Positions 31,600 through 43,386 of a stretch of DNA of 64,000 bases are shown piece after piece (position 1 is the first letter of the stretch; each line of letters opens with the position of its first letter). The notes beneath the pieces are model-generated. The model did not search any database. It was not told where the DNA came from and saw only the letters and a list, made by a program, of their open reading frames with translations. Both the position numbers and the translations under genes were made by a program. Source of the stretch: Ladona fulva (taxonomy: Eukaryota; Arthropoda; Insecta; Odonata; Libellulidae); NCBI GenBank assembly GCA_000376725.2, contig KZ308480.1, forward strand, positions 597,545 to 661,544. Direction: 5' to 3'.

Positions 31600-34500
31600 T
31601 GCTTATGAAAGGTCGCTTGCCATCTATTGGCGTACATCTGAGTCGTACGTGCCTACGCCTAGCATATGAATCATACGTACGTAAGCGTGGCATTTTGTAT
31701 GTTAGATTCTGGGGATGGAGTGTAATTGACTATGAGTAAAAAAATGCTGAGACTTTCATAGGTAGGTCTGTTATCGTACATATTTAAGAATAAATCGAGA
31801 CAAAATATTATCTGTATTCGTATCATACCGTCGATAAACAGCATTCAGTTTCGCAGGTGAAGAAAGTTTCATTCTATGTGTGCAAATATGTTTACAAGTC
31901 ATTGATAATAATGTGAATCAGGTTTAAAAGAAGGGATCAGAAAATAATTGAATATATATATAAATGAATTTTCTGCTTCTCGTCGATATTTCCTTCGACT
32001 TTTAACACTGCTACGCTGTAAATCATTCCTGAATCTCCAGCTGAGATTTAATCTAAAGTTTAATGCGTATTATGGAGTTAACATCGACCTTGACCATAAA
32101 AAAGGGAACTTTCCTTTCGCCCTTGATGACACAGCCCATTGCAATCTTAATTCTATTTGTATAAATGCCTCGGGGGATTTCTCCTCTTTCAGAAGCGCTT
32201 TATAGCCCACCCCATAAACTTAACTTTTGCTTCTTTGCCTTCTCTCTTAATTCATCCTCTCGAATTTTCGTCTCTTCTCGGGTAATAGAATAAGACGATA
32301 AACTCACAGAAATACTATCAGCGCTTTCAAGTAAAGTTATCTTTCTCGGTGTCCAACTATATTCCTCGATCGATACAAGAGGAGCGTCGGAAAGAGGAGG
32401 CTTAAACACATACATTTCATGAACTTTGGCACGAGTGATATTATGAATATCAGAGACAACTGTTAGGTACTTTTGTTTACGTGTCCTAGTTAGTTTTGTA
32501 AGTAGCATATACCTTAAATCCAAATATTATTTAGCTATGCTTAAAATTCTTCAATTGAATAGTATTTCATTAAAATTTATAATATAACTTGCGATATTAA
32601 AAGAATTATGATCAAAATATTGGATTTGATGAATTTAAAGAAAGGCAAACATTTTAGTTAGCTGCTGGTCGCTGGTACTAATTTTTAGTACAGCTTCATC
32701 GAGTTAAACTTGATTAAAATGATTTGTTTATGACCGAAATTTGGAGCGGAGCAAATAACTTTGGATTTCGATGTGCTTTGAATCGTATTCTAGAATAGAA
32801 TTCCAGTTCTTCGTTTGTGTTCACTGTGGCAAAATTAATGGTGATTTTCGGTTTGTTTGACGCCCATTTTGTTGCCATGCATCGATTTTTTACTTCAAAG
32901 TCCCGCATTGATCTACATTCACATATTTTTTACCCCGGCTGCACCTACTTTAAACATGCACAGCAGAAATTCAAGCACCCGTACATTTAACAATGAATTT
33001 AACAAGGCAGTAGTGTTATTAAAAGAAGTTAATGGGAATAGATGTGATAAGAAATCTTGATGTCTTACTTGGTGAAAAGAAAATAAATGAGGAAGTGTGC
33101 GAAGTAAACATAATACCCGACGTAAACTAGAAAGGCCTCCTCGCGAGATGTAGCGGCACTCGCGAGAAATGGTTAAAAGTCTCGGAAAGTGAAGCAAGCC
33201 TTTGTGGGGCGAAAGAGGGTTTGTCAAGGCTGGTGCGCTGGAAAGATTCGAAGGGACGGAGGAAGATTCGAGAGAAAAAAGGGGGAAGCGGAAGAAGAAA
33301 GGGTATATAAGGAGGATAAACGGCGAGAATGAAGGCTCGTGGGTGAAGAAGAAGAAGAGTCAGGTAGTGCGTCTGACAGGAGGAAGAGATGGAGGGATTG
33401 GAAGAAAAGGAAGGGGTTTGACGGAGAAAAGGGGTTTGGGGAGAAAACAAGATTTAGGAATAAAGAAAGGAGCCGGAGATGAGAGACTGAAAGGGAATAG
33501 GATGAGAAAGGGAAAGGAAATAGAGCGTAGGGAAAGGGGAAATAGTAATTCACTTAGGAATACTGATCTAAAATAGTTTAACCTCTACTGATAGCAAATA
33601 CTATACTCGTTCATCGACGGTGAATTGGTCTATCGTAATTTGATCTCCAACGTTCAGATTCCCATTGTTTTACCTCCGGTAATTTGGTCCCTGGTATAGA
33701 AGGCAGGTTGTTCTCTTAGTATTTTCAAGAGTTAACTTTGCCATAGGCGCGGTGCACTCACCTCAGGCAGGACACACTCCCCTCAGTTTCTCTATCTTTT
33801 CGACATCGTTGCTCTAAAAACAGTTGACTCAATCAGTATTAATTTAGTAAGTAGATTAATCAGTAAACTTTATAGGTATAGTACATAATAAAAGACATCG
33901 AGAAATGCCACAGGCTGTCAATGTGTCTCGAGATTTTGTAAGTGTGTGTTGTAACATGAAAAATTTTCTTTTTTACTTTAAAATCTGTCGGCAATTCTAG
34001 GTCATTAAATCTACTGATAATTTATCAATGAAACGAGTAACACCACGTTTCTATTAATACTTCTATTTACACACATTTTTAAATCTACTATTATTTGTAA
34101 TTAGATTTAGCGTTACTTAGTGCTTTTATCCCTCTTTTTTTTGCTGTTTTTTCAAATTCCTTCGCTTTTCGGTGCTCTTCCACAACGAGTAAGATTTCTT
34201 CACCAGCCTCCAGTTGTAGATTTTTCTCGCAAAACACATGTTTTGTTTTTACCCTCATATATATTGTGGAATCGATTAATGGAAATAAAGTGTCAAATTA
34301 TAATAATATATGTATTAGTATCCATCAACATTAATCCTTTCCATCTTCTCGGTTAAACTAAAATACCGTTTAGGATTCTATATTTTAAGTTAAAAATTTT
34401 TTGGTGAACCAATTTCGGTAGCGTAATCGGTGTAACACAGCGTAGGAGTTGTCGACGCTTAATTAATTCAATTAAAACCCTCTCATCCCCAACCAACTCT

Positions 34501-34798
34501 AGCACCAACGCGTTTGTTTGTCTATCGTCCTAACTCTCTTGTTCCATTCTACGCCACACCCTTATCTCAGCCTACAATCTTTTGACTATTTCCTATATTA
34601 AGATCTACGTTTAACACCCATACAGAAAAACACTCAACAAGTTTTCACTAATATTTTCTTAATTCCATTATCAACGCCCCTCGTCATCAGGTCTCTTTGC
34701 TTCACAAATGCTTCTTTCGGTTTTGCCATTCTTTTCCGTGTCTCAGCTGTGCGTCTTCCGTTCCTAGAGAGAAGACTACCAAAATAAGAAAAATGGCC
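31600..34798. other. Non-genic stretch with a purine-rich block (about 33,200-33,560)
   Basis: No gene recognised. 33,200-33,560 is strongly purine-biased on the plus strand and contains tatataag at 33,304-33,311. Long frames on both strands there (up to 124 codons) reflect base composition. The rest is AT-rich. Confidence 0.45.
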
Positions 34799-34845
34799 CT
34801 ACCAGGGGCATAGCCAGGATAAGTCCATGGGGTGGGGAGTTTAGA
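34799..34845 (+). repeat. CAGGGGC(G/A)TAGCCAGG-type dispersed repeat, copy 2
   Basis: accaggggcatagccagg, aagtccatgg and gggagttta match the 6.5-kb copy. It directly abuts a hAT-type end at 34,846. Confidence 0.5.
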
Positions 34846-34925
34846 TCAGTGGTCGGCAAACTCTTTAGTCAACAGAGCCAAATATCAACTGTACAAAGAC
34901 TGAACTTTCCTTCGAGGGATACATT
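34846..34925 (+). mobile_element. hAT-like terminal sequence
   Basis: cagtggtcggcaaactcttt followed by agtcaacagagccaaatat has the CAGTGG-CGGCAAACT start and the gagccaaat subterminal word of many hAT-family non-autonomous elements. The other end was not identified with confidence; 35,075-35,100 (tttttggcccctgg) may be internal. Confidence 0.5.
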
Positions 34926-36886
34926 TTTTAAACTTAAACTATATAGGTGGTTACATTGTTATTAACTTAATTAGGTTTATATCATACTATTATGGCAATA
35001 ATATGGTAATTATTACTAATATTATTACAAATAATTTAAAATTTCAATTATTAATGTTGCCAGATATAATTATTTTTTGGCCCCTGGTATTCGCAACTCA
35101 GACAACACTTAAAAGTACCTATAGAAATAGAAAGGGATTTCTCCTTAAACGCTATCTCCGATAGAGCGGGAGGAAAGGGATTGGGCCAAAAGAACGAAGT
35201 TTGGTGAAGTAGAGAAAGTTGTAAGTAGAGGAATGCGAGTATGTGTGGGAGTGAAAGAGAGAATTCGCGCGGGAGTTAGAGTGGAATCTTCGGTGGAAGG
35301 AAGAGCTCTGTATGGGCGGTCGGACGGGGGATCCAGCGTAACTTTCCCCCAAAAGTCTGCGGCGCGAACCAGATGGCGAAATGAAACGCAAGGCACGTAT
35401 CGAACGGAAAGCACCTCACGAATAATCGAACGTTAGGGCAAAATTTCGCGGAGAGCTTCCCTTAGTAGAATTGTTTATTCGGATCGAAACAGTATCAACT
35501 CTCTCTGCGTGTAGGAAAATCGTTTTCCACAGTTCATTTATCCGCAAGCCGCGCAAGTGCATGGGTTCATATTAAATTATATTTCATACTGAATCTCAGA
35601 TTCGAATATTTCGCTTTCGTTATCTGAAGTATTATATGAAGTTACAATGTATTAGTGTAATCTACTGGCGAGCAGTTTCGCCTACCGGGATGAAACGGTT
35701 CAAACATAAATATATATTTACTCTATCTTATTTTGTTTATCATATACTATGATTTTGTATAAAAAAATATGTATCACTTTTAATAGTTAAAGGTTGAAAT
35801 AAATTCAGTTTGAAGTATCCATCAAATTCGATTTAGCTTAGCTAGACCTAATATTCCTAACTAAAATTACATAAATTTCCTCTTATTTTGTTAATTAATG
35901 TAGTATAAACAATTTTCTACTTCTAGTACATCATGTTTTGAAATTAATTAATTTTCGATATCCTCTAAATTCAATCTGCTGCAAGTTACTAATTTGCTGA
36001 CTGATGTACGTTAATTTCAAAACTTTGCCACTTCGTTCTACGGCGTACGGCCGAAAAATATTGATCGTTTAAGCAATTGATACTGAAACCCTGTTTAGAA
36101 GTTTAACATAATTTAGTGATGTTTAATGGCTTTGCGTGAATTTACACCATAATTATACAACGTTTTGTGACGTAATTATACAACTATATTGATAGTAATT
36201 TGTGGGATACCAATTACAAAACTTGTTGTTGCAATACTTTATCCATTATTATTAAACCTTCAACGCGCTTACAAAGTACTTTAATTTAAATCATTGCAAG
36301 AAAATGACTTGGCTTGTGCAATACATACAATAAGACCTTGTCCGATCCTTACTTTCAACAAAACTCTAGTTAAATACTTTCTATTTTCCGGGAAACTGTA
36401 CCGATGAATACAATTAGAGAACCGCAGCTTCAGCCGCTAACTCGTGATACTTTAATCATATTCATGGAGTTTAACGTTTTTATCATATCCTATATATAAA
36501 TCATGCATTAAAAATTTAGTGGGATAATCAAAGGCTGGCTATAGTTCGTGGGATTTTAATTGAAACGCGACTCTCGAAACTTAATTTTTTAATTTTCGGT
36601 TCTGGTAACGGCTGACGTACTTTTATCACGGAATAAGGACAGCGGAGTTGTGTAAATTTGCATCAAAGTTAAATAATTATATCACATATTACTAGCGCAG
36701 AACAACGGCACAATGAATAATTCTTTTCGCATAGTATCCAAATCAAATGCCATTATCTAGAATTATTCATACCTTAATTAGCGATAGGTTTGGTTCATTC
36801 GATGAATCGAGAGCATTATTATAATAAATATAGGATATGCTCAAGATTTGATTTCAGTTACGTAATTAGCTCTTATGTAATCAGTC
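34926..36886. other. Non-genic stretch with a GC-rich island (about 35,150-35,470)
   Basis: The island is purine- and CpG-rich and holds short frames on both strands without domains. The remainder is AT-rich with nothing recognised. Confidence 0.45.
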
Positions 36887-36958
36887 GGGGGTATAGCTCA
36901 GTGGTAGAGCATCCGATGAGATATCGGAAGGTCCTCGGTTCTAACCCGGGTGCCCCCT
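36887..36958 (+). tRNA. tRNA-Cys-like gene with altered anticodon loop (AGA position)
   Basis: A 72-nt cloverleaf identical to the 3786-3857 gene except in the anticodon arm. The acceptor is GGGGGTA/TGCCCCC, the D arm GCTC/GAGC, the T arm CTCGG/CCGGG and the discriminator T. The anticodon stem TCCGA/TCGGA pairs perfectly. The loop is TGAGATA, which puts AGA at positions 34-36 but G instead of the near-invariant T at 33. A TTTTT terminator follows within ten bases. With a Cys-type body and no T33, its decoding identity is doubtful. It could be a transcribed but non-decoding tRNA-like gene or a young relic. Confidence 0.6.
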
Positions 36959-39416
36959 AAACTTTTTATGTCAGAGAGTCGTTAAACTTCACGAACAATT
37001 AAGCATCCAGTCAATTTTTGTAAAAGTATTGCTCAAGAAAGTAAAACAAATTATCATTATACTCTCGTAGATTTGCCATTAGTCGCTCGAAACACTTTTC
37101 ATTTTATTTGCTTCATTATTCCTGAAGAGGAATGCACACTTCAGAAAGATAAGAAGGTGGACGTTTCCATAGCACTTTAATTCTAGATTTTTTTGCCACT
37201 AAAGCTTAAAATCAATCATCTGCAGTGTTATTCACATTCTGTAGTTCGTGTTTCATGTATTTTTCCTCCGGGAGACCTCTATGACGCCTTTAAAAGTTCG
37301 TACTCCACTGATATATTTTCTAACGCAAACGAAGGAAGAAATGTTTCTTTCCCTAGTAACTTGTTAGAAAGAGTAATTAGGGTAGACTGTAGCGTAATCA
37401 TCCCGGAGACAGATAGAAACTTCATCGCCTCCATCATTTGATTCCATATGCTGTGGAGAGGGATTGAGACACATCAGACCAGACAAGATGAGGAGTGAGG
37501 ATGCTTGTCCCTGATTCATCCGCAAAACCAAAATGTGGAGAAAAACATCCGCAGCGCCATGACTTTATGAATAGGGAGACACCTAAATTAATGTAATTAT
37601 TCATCATCGCCCATTCCTCAGAAGCTTTCATACTCGTATTATCAAAACCATACACAAGACTATGGCGAAATTATATTAAAAATGGAATTTTTTCCCTGTA
37701 CCAACAGACACATAGAAAGTATACCATTTATTGAGATATCGCAGCAAGAACACAATTTCCTATCGCTCAAATATTTAATTCTCCCCAGAGATGAGGAAAT
37801 AACCCTTCCAATCTCATCTGCCAAAAGACCTCGAGAACTTTCTCAAGTCGGGAATTAACGTCAAATTTCATCTTATCTCCATTCGTTTTCACTCCCGATT
37901 ATGGAGGAATGAGGTTCGGAGAGAGGGGGTGGAGATACGAGAGCAATTTCGTTGAATTTCCGACGGATTCCGTCCAAAAATACAAATAGAGGTGCGAATC
38001 GAAAGAGCTTTGGACAGTGACGGTAATAGCCGCAGAAATTTGGGCGGAAATTAAAGCGACCTCACGAAAAAAATGAAGCGGTGGCAAACTGAGTAAATTG
38101 AAGTTTATTCGGATCTCAGAGATGTGGAAGAAAGGCCCTTTCCGAAGATTTAATGAGATTCGACGGAGTATTATTTAACCGCGATGCCATCGCGAATTAA
38201 TTTCGCTGATTGAGAAAAGATTTTTATTTTGTCCCCGAGGGAATTTTTAGCATAGAAAGGAGGTCTCTTTTTGCATTGGAACTTCAAGGCTTAGCAGAGC
38301 ACTTGAGCGATGGATTAAAGTTTAAAGCTGATGGACCATTTGCTGCTGAGTTGGCAAGATAGGCATTTATAGCGGGGTAATTATATTAGCTTTGGTTTCC
38401 TTAAAAGTCTCCTTCGAAGCATGCTACATGTTAATACAAGATATCACAATCTCAACTTTTTAACTATTATAGACCTGTATTTTTTTTATTTTGAAATAAA
38501 TATTTTGTACGCGTTTACTATTAATTCAGTCTTATTTGTGCATTATTTGCAATTTACAAATTATTCGACCATTAGGTATTTGGGGTCTTAATGGCCATAT
38601 AATGACCTAATCATAGGGCTTATATTATTTTGTACTTTTTTATTCCCTGACCATATTTTTCGTCTTCACTAGTTTAGATGAAACAGTACTTAATATTTCA
38701 AAATAAATTTCCTCGACTGTATTTTAAGAGCATACACTCTGAAAAAATTGAAGTGAGCTTCAGCTTTATATTTATTTTCGATTCAATGTTTTATGGTAAC
38801 ATTCAAATCATATGTTTCACATTTTATATATATTTTATTTCATGTGTCATTGAAGAATGCAGACATTTCCTGAGTTAACTTATTCTTCGATGCAGTAATT
38901 CATTTTTCAATAACTTTTACCAACTGTAAACAAATATTAGATTATAGTTAATATTCCTTTTTCATGGATTACTTATTTTGTTCCTTGATAGATTTTTTGT
39001 TATATGATATTCTTAGTTTCAATTCTATTTCTTAAATTAAATTATTGAAAATAATGTACCTTTGCAAAAAAACGTGTGTCATACATAGATGCAGATATAT
39101 TTATGTATGCCAAAATCCACCCGCAATTCTCCACTCGCTATACCTTTAAAATGGGTATGTAGCAACGAAGGAACATGTAAAACCACTATTTTACCAAGAT
39201 GACCTCGCATAGTAGGTACTCGATCTCAGTACCCCGGTAATGGTCGGATAGCATGCTAGCAGCTACCGAGACCGGCATCGTTCAAGGTTTTAACAATATC
39301 TGTTATGAAATGTGTTTTCTTTTGTATCATGCGTTATATGGTTGCATTTTCAATTTTGCAAAAAGTAGAAATCGATAAATAGTGTTATTAAAGAGAGTTG
39401 CTGTACAGTATTTTTA
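36959..39416. other. Non-genic stretch with a GC-richer patch (about 37,780-38,250)
   Basis: No gene recognised. Frames at 37,193-37,655 and 37,899-38,087 lack domains. 38,380-39,100 is AT-rich. Confidence 0.45.
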
Positions 39417-39880
39417 TACACTTGCTTCATTCATAGCAATCTTGTTTTGTGAAGAATGCAACGTCGAACCTCACCCCTCATCTTGACCAGTTACCTCATT
39501 TCCACTTCAAAGAATAAGGATCGAGACTAAACGGATTCTATAAATAGCGACATGACTGGGATACGAACCCAGGTCTCCCTTTTTCCGGGTAGGTATACTA
39601 ACCACTGAGCTACCATGCCGTGTCTCTTCTACACTGTTTCGGAATGCTTTGTGAGGAGATGTCACTGTGAGTAGGTAGATTCAATGTGTTGTAAGGTAGT
39701 TCAGTGGTTAGAGTATCTGCCCGGTCACGTCCTAGTCACGTCGCTATTTTTCACATCTGTTTATCCTGGAACTACTTTATTCTTCGAAGAGGGGATGAGG
39801 CGACTTGGTAGGATGAGGAGTGAGGTTCGACTTTGCATTCTTCACTAATCCAGAACGCTATGAATGAAACAAGTGTATGC
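39417..39880. mobile_element. Fold-back pair of SINE family B copies
   Basis: Left arm (39,417 to about 39,625) and right arm (about 39,690-39,880) are inverted copies. Shared words include cttcattcatag, gtgaagaatgcaa, gtcgaacctcac and gaagaataa, and then the SINE itself (atagcgac, actggga/actagga, ccactgagctacc/ccactgaactacc). The left arm holds a nearly complete tRNA-like head on the minus strand: gtagctcagtggttag and a B box gggttcgtatcc. The right arm has a head shortened in the middle on the plus strand. The flanking inverted sequence shows that more than the SINE was duplicated in inverted order. Confidence 0.75.
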
Positions 39881-40109
39881 TCATGATATCCTTTGCTATC
39901 ACCTAGAGACCGATATGTCTTTTTTTGTTTTTATGACACTGCTCAATATGACACATTCTCTATATTGCTGTAAAGTAATATCCATTCATTCTCATTTTTA
40001 ATTATAAGCATAGAAATATACCATCGTTTTTAATAATTGGGATACTGATAAGGTTCATAATGACTTAAGATGTCGAGGCACCTTATAAATACAATACTAC
40101 TACTACTAC
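39881..40109 (+). mobile_element. SINE family C insertion with 15-bp target duplication
   Basis: The 229-bp insert ends ttaagatgtcgaggcac, then a (TAC)n tail (tactactactac). It is flanked by perfect 15-bp copies of gaaacaagtgtatgc (39,866-39,880 and 40,110-40,124), the hallmark of LINE-mediated retroposition. The tail matches the 7.9-kb SINE. The head here is not clearly tRNA-like. Confidence 0.85.
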
Positions 40110-40328
40110 GAAACAAGTGTATGCATATACAGAACTGTAACTCCAGAAACAACACTCTTCGTTACAAACAAAAAATGGATAACATTATTTACAACCTCTC
40201 ATAACTCAGTAGCCTTCATGTAATCAATGTACAAAGTAAACTACCTATTCTTTGCTCTAATAGAGTTACTATTGATGTAGAGGATGAGGACCCAACCAAC
40301 CATCAGACTGATGACAATACAAACGTTT

Positions 40329-40470
40329 AAAAGGAATAACAAGTCTGAAAAATAGCGACACGACTGGGACTCGAACCCAGGTCTCCCACTTTCCGGGCAG
40401 GTATTCTAACCACTGAACTACCGTGCCGCATCTCTCTCACACTGTTAAGGGAATGCTTTGTGAGCAAGAC
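40329..40470 (-). mobile_element. SINE family B, near full length
   Basis: The minus strand gives ggcacggtagttcagtggtt, an anticodon-like region cccggaaagtgggagacc, the B box gggttcgagtccc, gtcgtgtcgctatttttcag and acttgttattcc. The A and B boxes are intact. The sequence upstream of the head (cattcccttaacagtgt) also matches the 39.6-kb copy, so the repeat unit starts before the tRNA-like part. The head resembles type-I tRNAs such as Glu/Asp/Val; the parent is not certain. Confidence 0.75.
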
Positions 40471-42829
40471 TGGCAGTCTCCACGTAGTGGCACAACCTGC
40501 CGTCCGAGGTCCTCACCGAGGCAACCGGCTCACAAAGCGGTGTTATGAGGTTATTTCCCCCCAGGAAATCACAAGGATAAAGGAAAGGAAGGTAACTTAG
40601 TAGGTTGTAAAACCTACGAAAATCCCAAAGGAATAACAAGTGTAACGTTTAAATTCAACGTTCAAATGTTTAAATTTTTTATATTGATGTTTGCGACAAA
40701 TATCTATGTTGTTATTATTAACGTTATTGTTGTTTTTATTATAATTATCATTATTATTATTATTCATCGTTTTTGTATATTTGTTCGCGTGAGGAATACC
40801 TTATCGCATATCGCTCTCCGAAACAACTCCTTTCCTCCCACATACGCTGCTTGGTATCTACTCTCTCAATCATTTTGTTATATTTCACCTCTCTTAGTTT
40901 CCAATTTTGTTTTTTTATAATTATATATTTTTGGGAGTGTCTCGTTGTGTACGTTGGATATGTGGTTGTGATTGACAATACATACAGAAGCATTGTATCG
41001 GACGACAACATTTTCTTTGCCTAGGGGCGACACACGCAATCGGTCCGTTCCCGGGAATTAATCCCACTATCCATAGGTGCATATGCACCTCTAAACTCTT
41101 GTCAAGTCCCTCACGTCTGTACGCGCTCCTTACAATTCTCCCCAGGCGATCCCTGCGCTAATTCTGATCGCCCACCCGCAGCCCACTAATCCCAGCGCAC
41201 CGATTATCGGCCCTAAAAATAATCTCGCTTCCGAAATTCCTTCGTAAATAGCTCCGGCAACGCGTCATGATCGTGTTAAATCCGATCGTTAAGCATCCGA
41301 TAGCGCTCTGTTTACGACATCGTCAAGCAACTAAATCGGAACGATAAATGCTTAATGCGGAGCGAATGGAACGCGCCGAGCGTCGAGGTGGCCCGCCGGT
41401 CGACGTCGAAAATCAATTTACCCCGACATTCGCATTTTTTTGCCCTCGACCCAATGGGTCTGGGGGTCGTCTCGCCCGCGATAACGGTTTTTGAATATTT
41501 AAAATCCTAACAACAAAAGAATCGCGGGCTCCGCGTTCGGAATTTTTGATTCCGCAAAAATGCGTTGGAGGCGCTGCAGTCTCCAGGGCCGTGTTTTTTC
41601 CAGAATCTGTCGAAATGAGGAATTTATCTCCGTTCCACGTCCAACTGGCGACTCGAGCAGCGGAGGTCAAACGCGATAAGGCAGCGATGAAAAACTTCCG
41701 CCGCTCGGCGTTGGCCGCGTTATTTCGTTATCAGACCCGAAATTACGACAGTGGCGTTTGTAATTATCTCTGCAACATGGAATTATTTTTTTGCGGAATA
41801 TCTGAGCCTATCAACGCTAATTAGCTGTCATTCTGCTAATGATAACTATCTATGTCGAAAGGTATCACTCGTCAGCTTAAAAGGAACGTCGCAAAATTAA
41901 TAGGAGATAATCACAGCAAATTTAATCACGTATTGCTGCATAGGTGATAATGTAGCAGGTTTGGTTTAAATTGATTATTTGAGGAATTGTATTCTAAGGA
42001 TAACTCTAGAGCCCGTGCCTATTCAAGCTTTTATCCATATCGAGCGGCAGATTTCGTAGTCTTAGTTTGAAATTAACAGACTTCCATGGAAAATCATTAT
42101 TTTTGCAGTTCTGTGACAGTGATTAATATTGAAAAAACTCTAAAAACAATCAAAAATGTAAAAGAAGTAAATTAGAAACAAGGGTTTATAAAATACGTTA
42201 GATATCATTATGAACCTCAGCAAAATTGGATTGTATCAATGCGTTGACTTCATATGCGTGATGCATGCGTGAAACCAAGGCTCTCAAATTCCATAATATA
42301 CTTGTATCTTTGAGTCTGGATAAGAGTTAAATTTTAGACGATCATATTCTCAGCATCAAAATAGAACTTTAGAGTTTTTGCAGCATCAATTTACTTAATC
42401 AGTGATATCTGAGTATAGCGGTTTACTTTTCAAGGCATATTCCAAATACTAATACCTTTTTCTCTCTTTAAGATATCAAGATTTAGCAAAGAAAAATGTA
42501 TAAAACTTCAGGAAAGAACGATTCTCAAAGACCGCTCGGAATACGCGAAAGGTCCTGGGTTAGACAACTATCTAATGGTCATTTAACTTAGTACGGTGTG
42601 CGCTTAAAAACCTAAGGATGGACCTTTAATTATATGGTTTTCAAGTATTCATCATAAGAATGAAGTTGTACATCGATCATATTTTAGACAACATAAACAT
42701 TTTCATTTGTATTCACCACGTATCTTGCACTCAAAATTAAAATGGCTAAAATTACTATACTACTTTGCCGTTTTTTGTATGTTGATATCATTACATCTAT
42801 ATGAACAAAGTAGAAACTCTGTGGGTTTG
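40471..42829. other. Non-genic stretch with the window's most CpG-rich island (about 41,030-41,790)
   Basis: A word matching the family-B tail end (aaaggaataacaagtgt) recurs at about 40,628. 40,740-40,765 is a short (ATT)n run. The island at 41,030-41,790 is GC- and CpG-rich with a 92-codon frame (41,546-41,824) lacking a domain. A degraded tRNA-like head (ccgctcggaatacgcgaaag) lies near 42,530. No gene recognised. Confidence 0.45.
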
Positions 42830-43386
42830 TTTTTTTGGGTACGTTTGTGTGTTTAATTGTTTGTTTGTCTGGAATTGGAGTTCCCACCAATTGTCCGATT
42901 TGCATCCAACTTTGCATATATGTTTTCTGAAATCCTGAAAGAAGTGCTGTCACCTTTTCATTCGATAACTTCGCTGGGTTTGAACCAAGATCGGTCAGAT
43001 AGATTTCCATAAGAAACACATGTAAAGCTCAATTTTATTGATTACGAACTTTATTTCTTTTGCAAAATTAAATTAGACGAAATAGTCGTATTTAATCGAA
43101 ATAGGTCCAAAAGAAGGGAAATTGAATACAGATTCTTATTTTAGTCGTGGAGTATCGCTTTCGTTTCGAAGCTGCGAGAATTTAGATATTCAGATAAAAT
43201 AAACGAATATTTTGTGAAATTTTGAGGTTGTAAACAACCCGTCCCCCTGACGACCAATGCGATTTTCGATTCTGAGCTCATGCATTTTCCTATAAGAATA
43301 TTTTCAGAGATTTAATCTATAAAAGTCACGAACGATTTATCCGACTTCTATTTTCCCCGTTGAGAATCAACGGACACTTCAGCTAG
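42830..43386 (+). mobile_element. Helitron-like element, 3' part
   Basis: The 3' terminus is textbook: hairpin CCGTTGA-gaa-TCAACGG (43,357-43,373), nine bases, CTAG (43,383-43,386), then T. Upstream, ccaattgtccgatttgcat with ccaactttgcatatatg is a phrase type I associate with dispersed arthropod repeats. The 5' end (expected A|TC) was not located, so the start given is approximate. No Rep/helicase coding was seen; it is non-autonomous or truncated. Confidence 0.55.

Noticed and set aside
33127..33576. Long frames on both strands (107-124 codons)
   Set aside because: Produced by the purine/pyrimidine bias, which avoids stop codons; no domain.
39205..39290. Possible 5S rRNA or tRNA gene (ggtaatggtcggatagcatg)
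   Set aside because: No complete A-B box spacing, no cloverleaf, and no match to 5S rRNA landmarks.
42684..43019. 111-codon minus frame as Helitron protein
   Set aside because: No Rep or helicase motif; it overlaps the Helitron-like repeat in a non-coding sense.
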